DNA from: Rhodospirillales bacterium
Lineage (GTDB): Bacteria; Pseudomonadota; Alphaproteobacteria; Micavibrionales; Micavibrionaceae
Reading direction: 5' to 3'
Length of the DNA: 64,000 nt
Assembly (NCBI GenBank): GCA_020638155.1
Contig: JACKJB010000001.1
Location: 62,001-126,000 of the forward strand
Each line of letters opens with the position of its first letter. Positions within the stretch are counted from its first letter, which is position 1. Shown here in pieces: positions 25,284 to 34,857 of the stretch. Position numbers and translations under genes: made by a program. The notes beneath the pieces were generated by a model that was not told where the DNA came from, did no database searches, and saw only the letters and a program-made list of their open reading frames with translations.

Positions 25284-28200
25284 TGGCGCATTTTGATCCG
25301 GAAGACTTAAAAGAAATCGGCGGTGGTCCTATCGCATGGATGGCCAGTCACCCTGTGGCGGCTAACCTGTTGATGCTGGTGTGCCTGCTTGGCGGTTTTT
25401 TCATGCTGACCCAGACGACCAAGGAAGTCTTCCCGACTTTTGCGCTGGATACGGTTTCTGTGCGCATGAGTTATCCCGGTGCCAGCCCGGAGGAAGTTGA
25501 GCAGGCCGTTGTACTCGCGCTTGAAGAAGCCGTGCGCGATGTGGAAGGGCTTGGCGAGATCACATCTTCCGCACGCGAAGGATCGGCCAGCTTAACGGCA
25601 GAAGTGCTGGACCCCGACGATATGATGCGGGTGCAGCAGGATATTAAAACCGCAGTTGACCAGATTTCGACTTTCCCTGATGAAGCGGAGAACCTGACTG
25701 TCAGTATCAATAGCCGCCGCCGCGATGTGATGGAGCTGGCTTTGTATGGTGATGTCAGCGAACATGTCCTGCGCGAGGCTGCGGAGATGCTGCGCGAGAA
25801 GTTGCAGGCGCATCCGGATATCGGTCCGGTTGAGTTGAGCGGGGCGAAAGGGCTTGAAATTCATATCGAGGTGTCACAGGAAAATCTGCGGCGCTATAAT
25901 ATTTCCCTTCCTGACATATCGGCCAAGATCCGCACGATCGCGCTAGAGCTTGGCGGCGGCAGCCTGAAGACGGATCGCGGAGAAATCCTGGTGCGGATGA
26001 GCGAGCGGCGCGATAACGCGATCGATTTTAAAGATATTCCGATCCTGACGCTGGAGAATGGCAGCAAGGTTTTGCTCGGCGATATCGCGACGATCAGCGA
26101 AGGGTTTGAAGATACGAATAACAGCGCGACCTTTAACGGCAAGCCGGCGATCCTGATGGATGTGTACCGGATCGGTGAGCAGACGCCGAGCGGTGTGGCG
26201 ACAGCGGTCTATGCCGAACTGGAGCAGATGAGCAGTTTCCTGCCGGAAGAGTTGCAGATCGGGATTGCCGATGATGACTCGAAACTGTTTGAACAGCGCG
26301 CCGGTCTGATGCTGAAAAACGGGTTCTGGGGGCTGCTGCTGGTAATGATCTTTCTCGCACTGTTCCTTGATGTGCGTCTTGCGTTCTGGGTGGCGATGGG
26401 GATACCGATTTCTTTTCTCGGCGCGTTCCTGATTTTTCCGGCGACGGATTTCACGATCAATATCGTGTCTATGTTTGCGTTTATTATCGCGCTGGGGATC
26501 GTGGTTGATGATGCGATTGTCTCGGGCGAGAATATCTATCATTACCGCCAGAAAGGCTATAAGCCTCTTGCCGCGGCAGTAGCGGGGGCAAGAGAAATCG
26601 CGATTCCGATTGTGGTCAGCGTTATTACCAATATGATCGCGTTTTTACCGTTGATGTTCATTCCGGGTATCATGGGCAAGGTGTTCAGTGTGATCCCGGT
26701 CGTGGTCGTTGGCGTGTTTTTGCTTTCGCTGATTGAATGTCTTTTTATCCTGCCGTCTCACCTGACCTTCCGTAAAGCCAATACGCGGCCGACCGGGCTT
26801 TTATCTCATTTTATCCAGATGCAAAAAGGGTTTAACAGCCGCTTTGAAATATTTGTAACCGAACATTACGGAGCCTTTATGACTCATGTTATTCGGCATC
26901 GTTACCTGACCTTTGCATTGTTCATGGCGGTCCTGATTGCGATTGGAGGTTATGTGTTCAGCGGCCGGATGGGGATGCAGTTGTTCCCGCGTGTTGAGTC
27001 CGATTACGCTTTTGCGGCGGCCACGCTGAAAGTCGGCGCGCCGGAAGAAAAGATCAATGCTGTTTCTGAACGGCTTGTTGGTGCGGCGGAAGAGGTTATT
27101 GCCGAAAATGGCGGTGCGCAATTATCGACCGGTATTTATGCGACGATCAGCGATAACAGCACCGAAGTCCGGGCCTTTTTAACCGAGCCGGGGATCAGGC
27201 CGATTACCACCGCGGAGTTTACCCGGCAGTGGCGTGAAAAAGTCGGCGAGCTTGCCGGGGTGGATACGCTGGGCTTCCAGTCGAATCGTGGTGGCCCCGG
27301 ATCCGGGGCGGCGTTGACGGTTGAGCTGTCGCACCGCAGTACAGAGGTCCTGGATCAGGCGGCTGCGGATCTTGCTGCGGCGCTGGCAGAATTTCCTGTG
27401 ACCGAAGATGTCGATGACGGCTCTGCACAGGGCAAGAAGCAGTATGATTTCAAAATGAGACCGCTTGGCTATACGCTGGGACTGACGACACAGGATGTGG
27501 CCCGGCAGGTACGGGCGGCGTTTTATGGCAGCGAAGCCTTTAAGCAGCAGCGCGGGCGCGATGAGATCCGGGTGCTGGTGCGCCTGCCCGAAGCGCAGCG
27601 CAGCTCCGAATATACGCTGCAGAATTTGATGATCCAGGCGCCGGACGGCTCTGATGTGCTGCTGCGCGATGTCGTTTATATGACCGAAGGCCGGGCCTAT
27701 ACGACGATCAACCGCCGCGACGGGCGGCGTAATATCCAGGTGACGGCAGGGGTCGAGCCGCCGGAGCAGGCGAACCGGGTGATTAATGCCATTAAAAGCG
27801 ATACGTTGCCTCAGTTGCAGCAGCGCTATCCCGGCCTGAGTTATTCCTTTGAAGGGCGGCAGGCGGAAATCCGCGACAGCGTGACCAGTCTGTTCTGGGG
27901 CTTACTGGCGGTTCTGTTTATCATGTATGCGCTGCTGGCGGTGCTGTTTGGCAGCTATGCGCAGCCTTTCATGGTGTTGGTGGCGATCCCGTTCAGTGCT
28001 GTCGGGGCGGTGCTGGGGCATTTCCTGATGGGGTATTCGCTGAGCGTGATGAGTCTGTTCGGGATGATGGCGCTGGCGGGGGTCGTTGTGAACGGCTCGC
28101 TCGTGCTGATCGACTTTGCCAACCGGAAACGGGAAAAGGGCATGCCGATGGTCGATGCACTGCTTGAAGCGTCGGGGCAGCGTTTCCGGCCGATCCTGTT

Positions 28201-28420
28201 GACGACGTTGACGACCTTTGTCGGGCTGGCGCCGATGATCTTTGAAACGTCCCGCCAGGCAAAATTCCTGATCCCGATGGCGATCTCGCTGGGCTACGGT
28301 ATCCTGTTCGCGATCTTTGTGACGCTGATTCTGATTCCGGCGCTTTATATGATTATTGAAGATCTGAAATCATTGTCGCGCCGGTTTCGTGGGCATGGGG
28401 GCAAAGCCGCGGAATCCTGA
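25283..28420 (+). CDS. RND-family efflux transporter
   Basis: 1045 residues, the full length of AcrB-type pumps. It has two sets of membrane helices flanking two large periplasmic loops. The proton-relay pair D409/D410 is present in LGIVVDDAIV. The usual lysine of the later helix (near 940 in AcrB) is not seen; that stretch reads MMALAGVVVNGSLVLIDF. This variation occurs in several RND branches. The protein exports drugs, metals or lipophilic compounds by proton antiport; the substrate cannot be told. Last gene of the operon, with no clear hairpin after it. Confidence 0.92.
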   Translation: MAHFDPEDLKEIGGGPIAWMASHPVAANLLMLVCLLGGFFMLTQTTKEVFPTFALDTVSVRMSYPGASPEEVEQAVVLALEEAVRDVEGLGEITSSAREGSASLTAEVLDPDDMMRVQQDIKTAVDQISTFPDEAENLTVSINSRRRDVMELALYGDVSEHVLREAAEMLREKLQAHPDIGPVELSGAKGLEIHIEVSQENLRRYNISLPDISAKIRTIALELGGGSLKTDRGEILVRMSERRDNAIDFKDIPILTLENGSKVLLGDIATISEGFEDTNNSATFNGKPAILMDVYRIGEQTPSGVATAVYAELEQMSSFLPEELQIGIADDDSKLFEQRAGLMLKNGFWGLLLVMIFLALFLDVRLAFWVAMGIPISFLGAFLIFPATDFTINIVSMFAFIIALGIVVDDAIVSGENIYHYRQKGYKPLAAAVAGAREIAIPIVVSVITNMIAFLPLMFIPGIMGKVFSVIPVVVVGVFLLSLIECLFILPSHLTFRKANTRPTGLLSHFIQMQKGFNSRFEIFVTEHYGAFMTHVIRHRYLTFALFMAVLIAIGGYVFSGRMGMQLFPRVESDYAFAAATLKVGAPEEKINAVSERLVGAAEEVIAENGGAQLSTGIYATISDNSTEVRAFLTEPGIRPITTAEFTRQWREKVGELAGVDTLGFQSNRGGPGSGAALTVELSHRSTEVLDQAAADLAAALAEFPVTEDVDDGSAQGKKQYDFKMRPLGYTLGLTTQDVARQVRAAFYGSEAFKQQRGRDEIRVLVRLPEAQRSSEYTLQNLMIQAPDGSDVLLRDVVYMTEGRAYTTINRRDGRRNIQVTAGVEPPEQANRVINAIKSDTLPQLQQRYPGLSYSFEGRQAEIRDSVTSLFWGLLAVLFIMYALLAVLFGSYAQPFMVLVAIPFSAVGAVLGHFLMGYSLSVMSLFGMMALAGVVVNGSLVLIDFANRKREKGMPMVDALLEASGQRFRPILLTTLTTFVGLAPMIFETSRQAKFLIPMAISLGYGILFAIFVTLILIPALYMIIEDLKSLSRRFRGHGGKAAES

Positions 28421-28636
28421 GGCTGTTTTTATTTTTCGTAAAAAAATTCAAAAGCTGTGCCGAATTTTCTTGACAGTTTCACGTTTGTTAAATAAAAGTT
28501 AAGTATAAATTTTCAAGGCGAAGTGAAAAGCGGGCCTTACCAGATTAAGCTCTCCGCGCTTCCTGAAAGTTTTATAGGTGCGAAAACGTACTCCAGGTTG
28601 TGTTTTCGGATTTGTAAAAACGAGAAAGGAAAGATA

Positions 28637-28789
28637 ATGCTTCGCTGCAAAGTACAGCACAGTGGCTGTTTTAAACAGCTTTTAGGCCGTGTTTGTAACG
28701 ACCTCATGACATTGATGGCGTGCAGTGTTGCCTTTTATCCGCAAGAGGCACGGATGCAATTGGTTCTGCATACAAGTAAAAAACGTTAA
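28637..28789 (+). CDS. Possible small cysteine-containing protein
   Basis: 50 residues starting MLRCKVQHSGC, preceded by a strong GAAAGGAAAG. It holds four cysteines and ends TSKKR. It is the only plausible gene in the 706-bp gap between the RND pump and the coiled-coil gene. No family is known and short length makes chance possible. Confidence 0.3.
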   Translation: MLRCKVQHSGCFKQLLGRVCNDLMTLMACSVAFYPQEARMQLVLHTSKKR

Positions 28790-28864
28790 TCCCCCAATGC
28801 CCGGCTGTTGCCCGTTATAGGGCTAACCCGGGCCCAGTCTTCACAGACGTAACGGAGGCGATAA

Positions 28865-28901
28865 TATTGTTCAAGTAATGATGAACAATAGATGATTTTT
28901 T
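28865..28901 (+). terminator. TATTGTTCA hairpin with T-rich tail
   Basis: TATTGTTCA (28865-28873) and TGAACAATA (28882-28890) are exact inverted repeats, followed by GATGATTTTTTATTTC. The stem is AT-rich, so it may be a weak terminator or an operator. Confidence 0.4.
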
Positions 28902-29018
28902 ATTTCTAATTTTATTTGAAGATGAGACGAAACTGAAAGAGGAGGCAAATATAATGGAGGATATGACCGGATAAGAAAGCTTAAAACGATCTGCTGCCGT
29001 TTTTCTATAATTGCAGCC

Positions 29019-29047
29019 TTGACTTGGTTCTGTAAATTTACTATGGG
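29019..29047 (+). promoter_or_regulatory. Sigma70-like promoter of the coiled-coil/ClpB-like operon
   Basis: TTGACT (29019-29024), 17-bp spacer, TATGGG (29042-29047); predicted leader about 73 nt to the ATG at 29127. Confidence 0.5.
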
Positions 29048-29126
29048 AAACTAGGGAGCAGATTGAAGATAAAATTCAACTAACCACCAGGTTAAAAACA
29101 AACAACGTAACGAAAGGTATTTATCT

Positions 29127-30824
29127 ATGTCTACGAGTGCTAAGGGAAAGAAGAGTGTAGCTGAGGAAATCAATGAGAAGTTCCAGCGCAACACGAAGAC
29201 CAAAGAGAAAACGCAAGCAAGACAAGAGCAGAAGGAAGATCCTTTTGCCAATATCAAGGAAAACCCGTTTTTCAAGCTGATGACCTCTGATGAGGCTCCG
29301 GAAGCAAAGCGTGAGCAGTATGAAAAAGCGATCACCTATGATGAAACGAAAACCGAAGCTGAAAACAAGGCTATGCGTGAAGCCAGCCAGCAGTTCAAAG
29401 ACTGGCTTGCCGAATACCGCAAGCAGATCATCAAAGAGCTGATCCTGCTGGCGGATACGGAATCTGCTGCCGAACTGCAAGGCGTTATCGAAGAAATGAA
29501 CACCGCCATGATGAACTTCGAGGATCTTATCGATCCGATGATGTCGGCGCTGAAGGCGATCCACACCCTGAACAAGGAAAGTGGCGGCCAGATGTATGAA
29601 GTGTTCCGTGAAATCGACGGCGACCGCCAGGAGCAGGAGCGCATTGAAGCTATCCGCGTGGAGAATGAAGAGAAAATCACCCGTCACGAGCAAAGCATCA
29701 AAACACTGAAAGGTGATATTGCTGAGCTTAACAGCAGGAAACGCTTTTTGGGTCTGCTGGGGCCTTCAGCGGAAGATATTGCTGCCGCTGCCCGCAAGCA
29801 GGTTGAAATCGATTCTGCGCTGGAAGATATCGTTGATATCCGCGAACAGACTGCAAATCTTAAATCCGAGCGTGAAACGAAATTTGGCGAATTCGCGCAC
29901 GAGAAAGAAGAGCTGGCGAAGTTTCTGGAGCTATCTTCCGATGAAAACCGTGGCCGTCAGGAAGCGATCCGTGATGCCGTGATGAACTATGTTCAAACGA
30001 TGGATGATAAAAGTGCCAACGTTCTTGGCCTGCTTACGAAGCGTAAGGGCGCGATCGAAGAAGTTGACTCTACTGTCGGCAAGATGCAGCGCGCTTATAC
30101 CATCATCCAGGAAGCTGAGTTGAATGCGACGAAGAATACTGCTGAACTCGCACAAAAATTCAATGACGCTGCGGAAGATGAAAGCCCGCTGCAGAAAATG
30201 GAGCGTGAGCAAACTCTTGATGCGATTAACGAGCACGTGACTGTTCTGGCTGATACAGCCAAGAGCACGACCAATACGCTGGTTAAAGTAGCGGAAGAAG
30301 CTGTTCAGACGAAATCGCTGAAGGATAACAACCGCCGTGCGATCCGTGACACCAAAGAGTTGAATGAAAGCGGTGTTGCAAGTATGGGGGGCCGTTTGAT
30401 CACAACTATGGAATCATTCGCTCAGGCAGCCCTGAACGAAGGTAAGGCGACGATCCTGAATACAATGAGTGTCATGGACGACAAGACCCGTGAACTGATG
30501 AAAGAGGACGTGATCCAGGCTGCTGCTGCGATGCATGTTGAAAATGACCGTCTGGCGGAAGCTCTGAAGAAAACGACTGAAATCGGTGAAACCGGCGAGC
30601 AGGCTATCCAGATCCAGCGTGCCGCTATCGGGAACTACCGGAGTCTTGCTGAGGAAGCCAATGAGACGATCAATCGTCTTAAAGAAATGGTACAGGAATC
30701 CAAAGGTCTCGATACCGAATCTTACAAAGATGGTGAGAACCTTATCCCGAGCCGTCCGAAGGCGAAAGACCAGGATAACGACGCACCTAAAGGTCCGAGC
30801 TTCGGTGGCTTAGGCGGCCTGTAA
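29127..30824 (+). CDS. Large coiled-coil protein, unknown family
   Basis: 565 residues, AACGAAAGG before the ATG. Almost entirely helical and charged, with heptad-like stretches at about 165-215 (EQERIEAIRVENEEKITRHE), 230-275 and 350-420. It ends in a flexible tail closing with GPSFGGLGGL. No signal peptide or membrane helix is seen. It is the first gene of a trio with a ClpB-like ATPase and a membrane protein. Its form recalls coiled-coil partners of AAA ATPases, possibly a scaffold or substrate. I do not recognise the family. A perfect 10-bp hairpin follows the stop. Confidence 0.75.
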   Translation: MSTSAKGKKSVAEEINEKFQRNTKTKEKTQARQEQKEDPFANIKENPFFKLMTSDEAPEAKREQYEKAITYDETKTEAENKAMREASQQFKDWLAEYRKQIIKELILLADTESAAELQGVIEEMNTAMMNFEDLIDPMMSALKAIHTLNKESGGQMYEVFREIDGDRQEQERIEAIRVENEEKITRHEQSIKTLKGDIAELNSRKRFLGLLGPSAEDIAAAARKQVEIDSALEDIVDIREQTANLKSERETKFGEFAHEKEELAKFLELSSDENRGRQEAIRDAVMNYVQTMDDKSANVLGLLTKRKGAIEEVDSTVGKMQRAYTIIQEAELNATKNTAELAQKFNDAAEDESPLQKMEREQTLDAINEHVTVLADTAKSTTNTLVKVAEEAVQTKSLKDNNRRAIRDTKELNESGVASMGGRLITTMESFAQAALNEGKATILNTMSVMDDKTRELMKEDVIQAAAAMHVENDRLAEALKKTTEIGETGEQAIQIQRAAIGNYRSLAEEANETINRLKEMVQESKGLDTESYKDGENLIPSRPKAKDQDNDAPKGPSFGGLGGL

Positions 30825-30836
30825 TAAAACCGGTTC

Positions 30837-30861
30837 GGTGGGGACCGTGAGGGTCCCCACC
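30837..30861 (+). other. Intercistronic hairpin GGTGGGGACC/GGTCCCCACC
   Basis: A perfect 10-bp GC-rich stem with a 5-base loop, 13 bp after the coiled-coil stop and before the ClpB-like gene. No T-run follows, so it more likely protects the upstream mRNA end or sets the ratio of the two products than terminates. Confidence 0.6.
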
Positions 30862-30949
30862 AGCCACACCTCCAGGAATTTGAAAAGAATTATTGTTCGG
30901 TGCTTCGCGCATGGATTGCGCGCCATCGAACCGGAAAAAGGGAATTGAA

Positions 30950-33295
30950 ATGAGTAACGTAGAGGCAACAACAAACGACTACCTGGTCCGCGGCAGCGAT
31001 TATCTGGCAGCACACCCTGACTTTGAATTGAAAGGCCGTCAGGAGCCTCTGAACAGGCTGATTAAAACTCTGACCCGTAAAAGCGCGAACAACCCTTTGC
31101 TGGTCGGTCCGGCAGGTGTCGGCAACTCCGCGCTCTGCCTTGGGCTTCAAGCCAAGAAAAACGATCCTGATGCGCCTTATGATCTTGTGCGCAAGCGGTT
31201 CTTCTGGCTGGATACGGACGGATTGTTTGCTTCCGGCAACCCGACTGACATTAATGAGGCATTTCAAAAAGCCTTGGCGACCCTGTCCCGTGACCCTGAC
31301 ACCGTTCTTGTCATTGACGATATGCGCGACTTCGTCGATGCGGCACAAAGCAACGGGTCCAGTAATCTGATTAACGCCCTGATGCGTGGCGTAAAGCAAG
31401 GGAAATTCCAGGCGATCCTGGAAACAGATGATGATGATATCGATGCGGTCCTGAAATCGCACTCCGACCTGTACGACCAGTTTACGATGCTGGATACCGC
31501 GCAGCCGGAAGGGGAAGAGCTGGCGGAGATCATCGCTTATAAAGCGAAGATTCTTGAAGCGCACCACAAGATCAAGGTTTCCCAGGAAGCTATTGATGCG
31601 GCCATTGAGCTGACGACAAAATACCGTGTGCGTGACATGGGGCTAAGCCGGGCGCAGCCGGAGCGGGCGATTACCCTGCTGGATCGCGCCTTGACGACTT
31701 ACCGTCTGGAAGCACATACAAATTCTCCGGTTCTTAAAGAGCTGGAAGAGCGGCTTGAGTCCGTTACGGCTACGCTCGAAGACCCGAGCTACTCGGAAGA
31801 GCAGGGTGGCAAGTCGATCAGTGAGCTTGAGACCCTTAAAGTTTCTTTGGAAACTGACATTGCCGAAGAAACGGCAAAATGGGATCAGCACCGCAAGCAG
31901 GTTCGCATGATCTATAAGGATCTACGTCTGGCTGACGAACGGATCCGCCAGTTTGAAGATGAAAAAGCAGAGATCCTCAAGAAAGAGGAAGCCGCCCGGA
32001 TAGAGCGAATCAAGCAGATGGAAGAGCGCGGCGAGGACCTGAAAGAAATCGAGCAGGCGAAGATGGGACTTGGCGGTCTTCAGTCTCCGGCTGTGTCCAA
32101 GCTCAATCAGGATATTGCGAAGTACCGGGCTGCTTCTGATGACAGCAAAGCTAAATTCGAAGCGCTGATGAGCGAGATCAACGAGGATCTTGAGCTAGGA
32201 AAAGAGCATGTCTTTAGTGAGTTCAGCGATATTTCCGGCGTTCCGGTCAGCAAGCTGACGGAGAATGAAAAAGCCAAGCTGAAAAATCTTGAGCGTAACC
32301 TGGGAGGCCGGGTTTGGGGGCAGGATCAGGCTGTGACGGCCCTGTCGAACGAAGTGATTATTGCCAAGGCTGGTCTGCAGGACCCGGATAAACCGCAAGG
32401 CGCGTTCCTGTATATGGGGCCGTCCGGTGTCGGGAAGACCGAACTGGCGAAAGCACTGGCGCATGAACTTCTGGACGATGAAAAGGCGCTGCTGCGTTTT
32501 GATATGTCCGAATATATGGAGAAACATGCGGTTGCCAAGCTGATCGGTTCCCCGCCGGGATATGAAGGCTATGAAGCCGGCGGTATCCTGACGAACGAAA
32601 TGCGCCGGAACCCGCGCCGGATTATCCTGCTTGACGAGATCGAGAAGGCGCACCCTGATATCCTGCTGTTGATGCTGCAGGTTCTGGATGATGCCCGCCT
32701 GACGGATAACCGGGGGCTGACCGTTTCATTCCGGGATGCTTATGTGATTATGACTTCGAACGTCGGTAAGGAATATTTTGTTGATCCGAACCTGACATTT
32801 GAAGAAGCGCAGGCCAAGGCAATTGAAGATCTTGAGAAAAAATTGCCGCCGGAACTGCTGAACCGTCTGAACGGCCGTCAGAACATCATCTGCTTTGACA
32901 AGCTGAACCTGCCGGTGATCGAGAAAATCGCCGACCGGGAAATCAACAAGCTGAACAAAATGGTCCGGCATAAAAACCCGAAACTGAGCGTTGATATCAG
33001 CGATGGCGAACTGAAAGAAATGTGTGAAGACCACTATATTCCTGTTCAGGGGGCCCGCGGGATCAAAGGCTATATCCAGAGTAAGGTTAAGCCGGAGATT
33101 GCCAAGACTGTCTTGTTCGAGGAAGCTGCAGAGGGCGTGATGAATATCACTTACAAGAAAGAGCCCGGCAGTGCGCAAGGCACAGGGACAGTGACGGTTC
33201 ATGCGCCTAAAATTGCCGGAGAACTGGCAGCCGAATCCGCGAACAAAGTTGCGCCGGGTACGGCGAGCAGCGAATTTAACAACCAACCAATGTAA
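30950..33295 (+). CDS. ClpB-like AAA+ ATPase with degenerate first AAA domain
   Basis: 781 residues from ATG 30950 with AAGGGA upstream. The order is that of ClpB without the Clp-N domain: AAA-1, coiled-coil middle domain (about 270-400), AAA-2, C-terminal D2-small. AAA-1 is degenerate: Walker A reads GPAGVGNS (Lys to Asn at 59), Walker B ends IDDM, and the arginine-finger and KYRG pore-loop motifs are missing. AAA-2 is intact: GPSGVGKT (490-497), GSPPGYEGYEAGG pore loop, LLDEIEKAHP and ITSN-like IMTSNVG. It should thread or remodel proteins using AAA-2 only. It lies in a trio with a coiled-coil and a membrane protein. Confidence 0.88.
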   Translation: MSNVEATTNDYLVRGSDYLAAHPDFELKGRQEPLNRLIKTLTRKSANNPLLVGPAGVGNSALCLGLQAKKNDPDAPYDLVRKRFFWLDTDGLFASGNPTDINEAFQKALATLSRDPDTVLVIDDMRDFVDAAQSNGSSNLINALMRGVKQGKFQAILETDDDDIDAVLKSHSDLYDQFTMLDTAQPEGEELAEIIAYKAKILEAHHKIKVSQEAIDAAIELTTKYRVRDMGLSRAQPERAITLLDRALTTYRLEAHTNSPVLKELEERLESVTATLEDPSYSEEQGGKSISELETLKVSLETDIAEETAKWDQHRKQVRMIYKDLRLADERIRQFEDEKAEILKKEEAARIERIKQMEERGEDLKEIEQAKMGLGGLQSPAVSKLNQDIAKYRAASDDSKAKFEALMSEINEDLELGKEHVFSEFSDISGVPVSKLTENEKAKLKNLERNLGGRVWGQDQAVTALSNEVIIAKAGLQDPDKPQGAFLYMGPSGVGKTELAKALAHELLDDEKALLRFDMSEYMEKHAVAKLIGSPPGYEGYEAGGILTNEMRRNPRRIILLDEIEKAHPDILLLMLQVLDDARLTDNRGLTVSFRDAYVIMTSNVGKEYFVDPNLTFEEAQAKAIEDLEKKLPPELLNRLNGRQNIICFDKLNLPVIEKIADREINKLNKMVRHKNPKLSVDISDGELKEMCEDHYIPVQGARGIKGYIQSKVKPEIAKTVLFEEAAEGVMNITYKKEPGSAQGTGTVTVHAPKIAGELAAESANKVAPGTASSEFNNQPM

Positions 33296-33320
33296 TTGAG
33301 TGAGGTAACCACGTATTAAG

Positions 33321-34115
33321 ATGGCGAACGATAAGGATAGCAAGAACGACGATCTTCTAAGGCGGATTGACCGTCTTACCAAAAATGCCAAAGCGGCCAG
33401 CGATGCCGCCGGGGCTGTACAGAACAAAACCGGCCTGTACGGGAAGTTGAAGACCGTTTTTAGTGCCGCGTCCGCCATCTATGACGGGGTTGTTAAATAT
33501 ACCGGGCCGTTTGGGGCTGCCCTGAAATGGGCGGGCGGGCACATGAAAGATGCGTTCATGTGGTCGGCGTTCGAGCGTGAAGGCGGTGATATCCAACGCA
33601 ATGCCGATGGCAGCCTGAATTTTTCCGGAAAGCGCCTGGGGAAAGTCTTCGCTGCGGCGGCGGCCGGTGTCCTGGCGCTGAATATTGCCGGGCAGGCGGC
33701 TTATTTCTATAGTACGCAGTTTGATGAGTTGGTTTATACCACGGGCAAGCAGGAGTTAGTTGAAGGGGAGAAATATCAGTTTACCGGCTGCACGTCTTTG
33801 CCGTGCAGTACGGAGTTGGATAACGGTAAGCATTTCAAGGTTGAAACCAGCCTGTTTTTCCCGCGCCTGATTAACCCGGATGATGATGTCTATGCCAACA
33901 TACCGATGCAGGATGCTGCCTGCCAGGTTAAAGGCTATGGCATGCATGTGCGGGAAGCGCGTTTCCTGATTAAGAAATTCGATTGGTGGCAGCATGTCTA
34001 TGACGTGCAGTGCCGTCCGTATACGGATGCCGAGCGGGAAACAGCGATCGGATCAGGTGAGGTTACGCCGCCGACGAGCCTGAAAGCCCCGGTGCCACAG
34101 CACATACAGCCGTAA
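33321..34115 (+). CDS. Single-pass membrane protein of the ClpB-like cluster
   Basis: 264 residues, GAGGTAA before the ATG, 25 bp after the ATPase. The N-terminal 100 residues are cytoplasmic-like and helical. One transmembrane helix lies at about 109-131 (FAAAAAGVLALNIAGQAAYF), and the C-terminal 130 residues form a domain with four cysteines (GCTSLPCS, AACQVKG, VQCRPY), likely periplasmic and disulfide-bonded. Family not recognised. It may anchor the ATPase or its coiled-coil partner at the inner membrane. Confidence 0.75.
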   Translation: MANDKDSKNDDLLRRIDRLTKNAKAASDAAGAVQNKTGLYGKLKTVFSAASAIYDGVVKYTGPFGAALKWAGGHMKDAFMWSAFEREGGDIQRNADGSLNFSGKRLGKVFAAAAAGVLALNIAGQAAYFYSTQFDELVYTTGKQELVEGEKYQFTGCTSLPCSTELDNGKHFKVETSLFFPRLINPDDDVYANIPMQDAACQVKGYGMHVREARFLIKKFDWWQHVYDVQCRPYTDAERETAIGSGEVTPPTSLKAPVPQHIQP

Positions 34116-34119
34116 AATT

Positions 34120-34632
34120 TTAAGGGATATTTGTGGTGACGGTGAAGGTGCCGGAATAGGTGCCGCTGCCTTGCGGATTGCCGACGGTCAGGCGGGCGCC
34201 AATGTCAATGATGGCAAAAAACGGTGTGACTGTCTGGTTGCATGCGCCTGTAATGGTCGCGCTGGTCTGGAACCGGCAGGAAAAGTTATCTACCGTCATT
34301 TTGTCGCCTGTCGTGTTGGTTATTTTGTACTGGGTTGCCGTTACGCTGAACTGGAAAGGGACGGGCAGGGTTCCGGCGGTATAGTTGCACTGGGCCCGGT
34401 TATAGGGCGCGCCGCCGGTTGACAGGCAGCCTGAGGTTGTCCGGCTGTTGCCCGGTGTGACGGTTGCCGTTTGCGTTGATGCGCATGTCGTATAATTACC
34501 GAAAAGAAGACTGATCGGGCAGCTGAAACTTTGGGCGACCGCTCCGTTCGGTGTGCCCAGAATCCCTGCAGCGAGAAAGGCAGAAAGCCTTACTATCTGT
34601 TTGTTTTTCGTGTTTTTTGACGTTTTGCTCAC
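34120..34632 (-). CDS. DUF4402-like secreted protein
   Basis: 170 residues from GTG 34632, which gives a good signal peptide (basic MSKTSKNTKNKQ, hydrophobic core, cut after GAVAQ); the frame opens at TTG 34656. The mature part has the DUF4402 pattern: LLFGNYTTC, TVTPGNSRTTSGC, then a C-terminal GSGTYSGTFTVTT. Six or so cysteines suggest disulfides. DUF4402 proteins are beta-sandwich surface or pilin-like subunits. It lies downstream of the RTX gene on the same strand and convergent with the membrane-protein gene. Related to the two proteins at 48340 and 49039. Confidence 0.7.
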   Translation of the reverse strand: MSKTSKNTKNKQIVRLSAFLAAGILGTPNGAVAQSFSCPISLLFGNYTTCASTQTATVTPGNSRTTSGCLSTGGAPYNRAQCNYTAGTLPVPFQFSVTATQYKITNTTGDKMTVDNFSCRFQTSATITGACNQTVTPFFAIIDIGARLTVGNPQGSGTYSGTFTVTTNIP

Positions 34633-34781
34633 GATCCCAGCAACGATCCTTTCCAAAGGCTATTTCAATGATAGCAGTCTTGCCGATTTTTCGCCAGCCT
34701 AAGCAAGGGCTTATCCAGAGAAGAGCCCACTATAATCAGATAGTATCATAAGAACTTTAGGAAAGTGCTAAAGAGCCGCGT

Positions 34782-34817
34782 TTTAACGTTATGACTAAAT
34801 TTAACGTTATGACTAAA
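34782..34817. repeat. 18-bp tandem repeat
   Basis: TTTAACGTTATGACTAAA occurs twice head to tail with no gap (34782-34799 and 34800-34817). It lies upstream of the DUF4402-like gene and downstream of the RTX gene, so it could be an operator for the former. Confidence 0.8.
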
Positions 34818-34857
34818 TAATGAGTTGGCCGCCGCTGAGAAGATATCCCGTGGGGGG

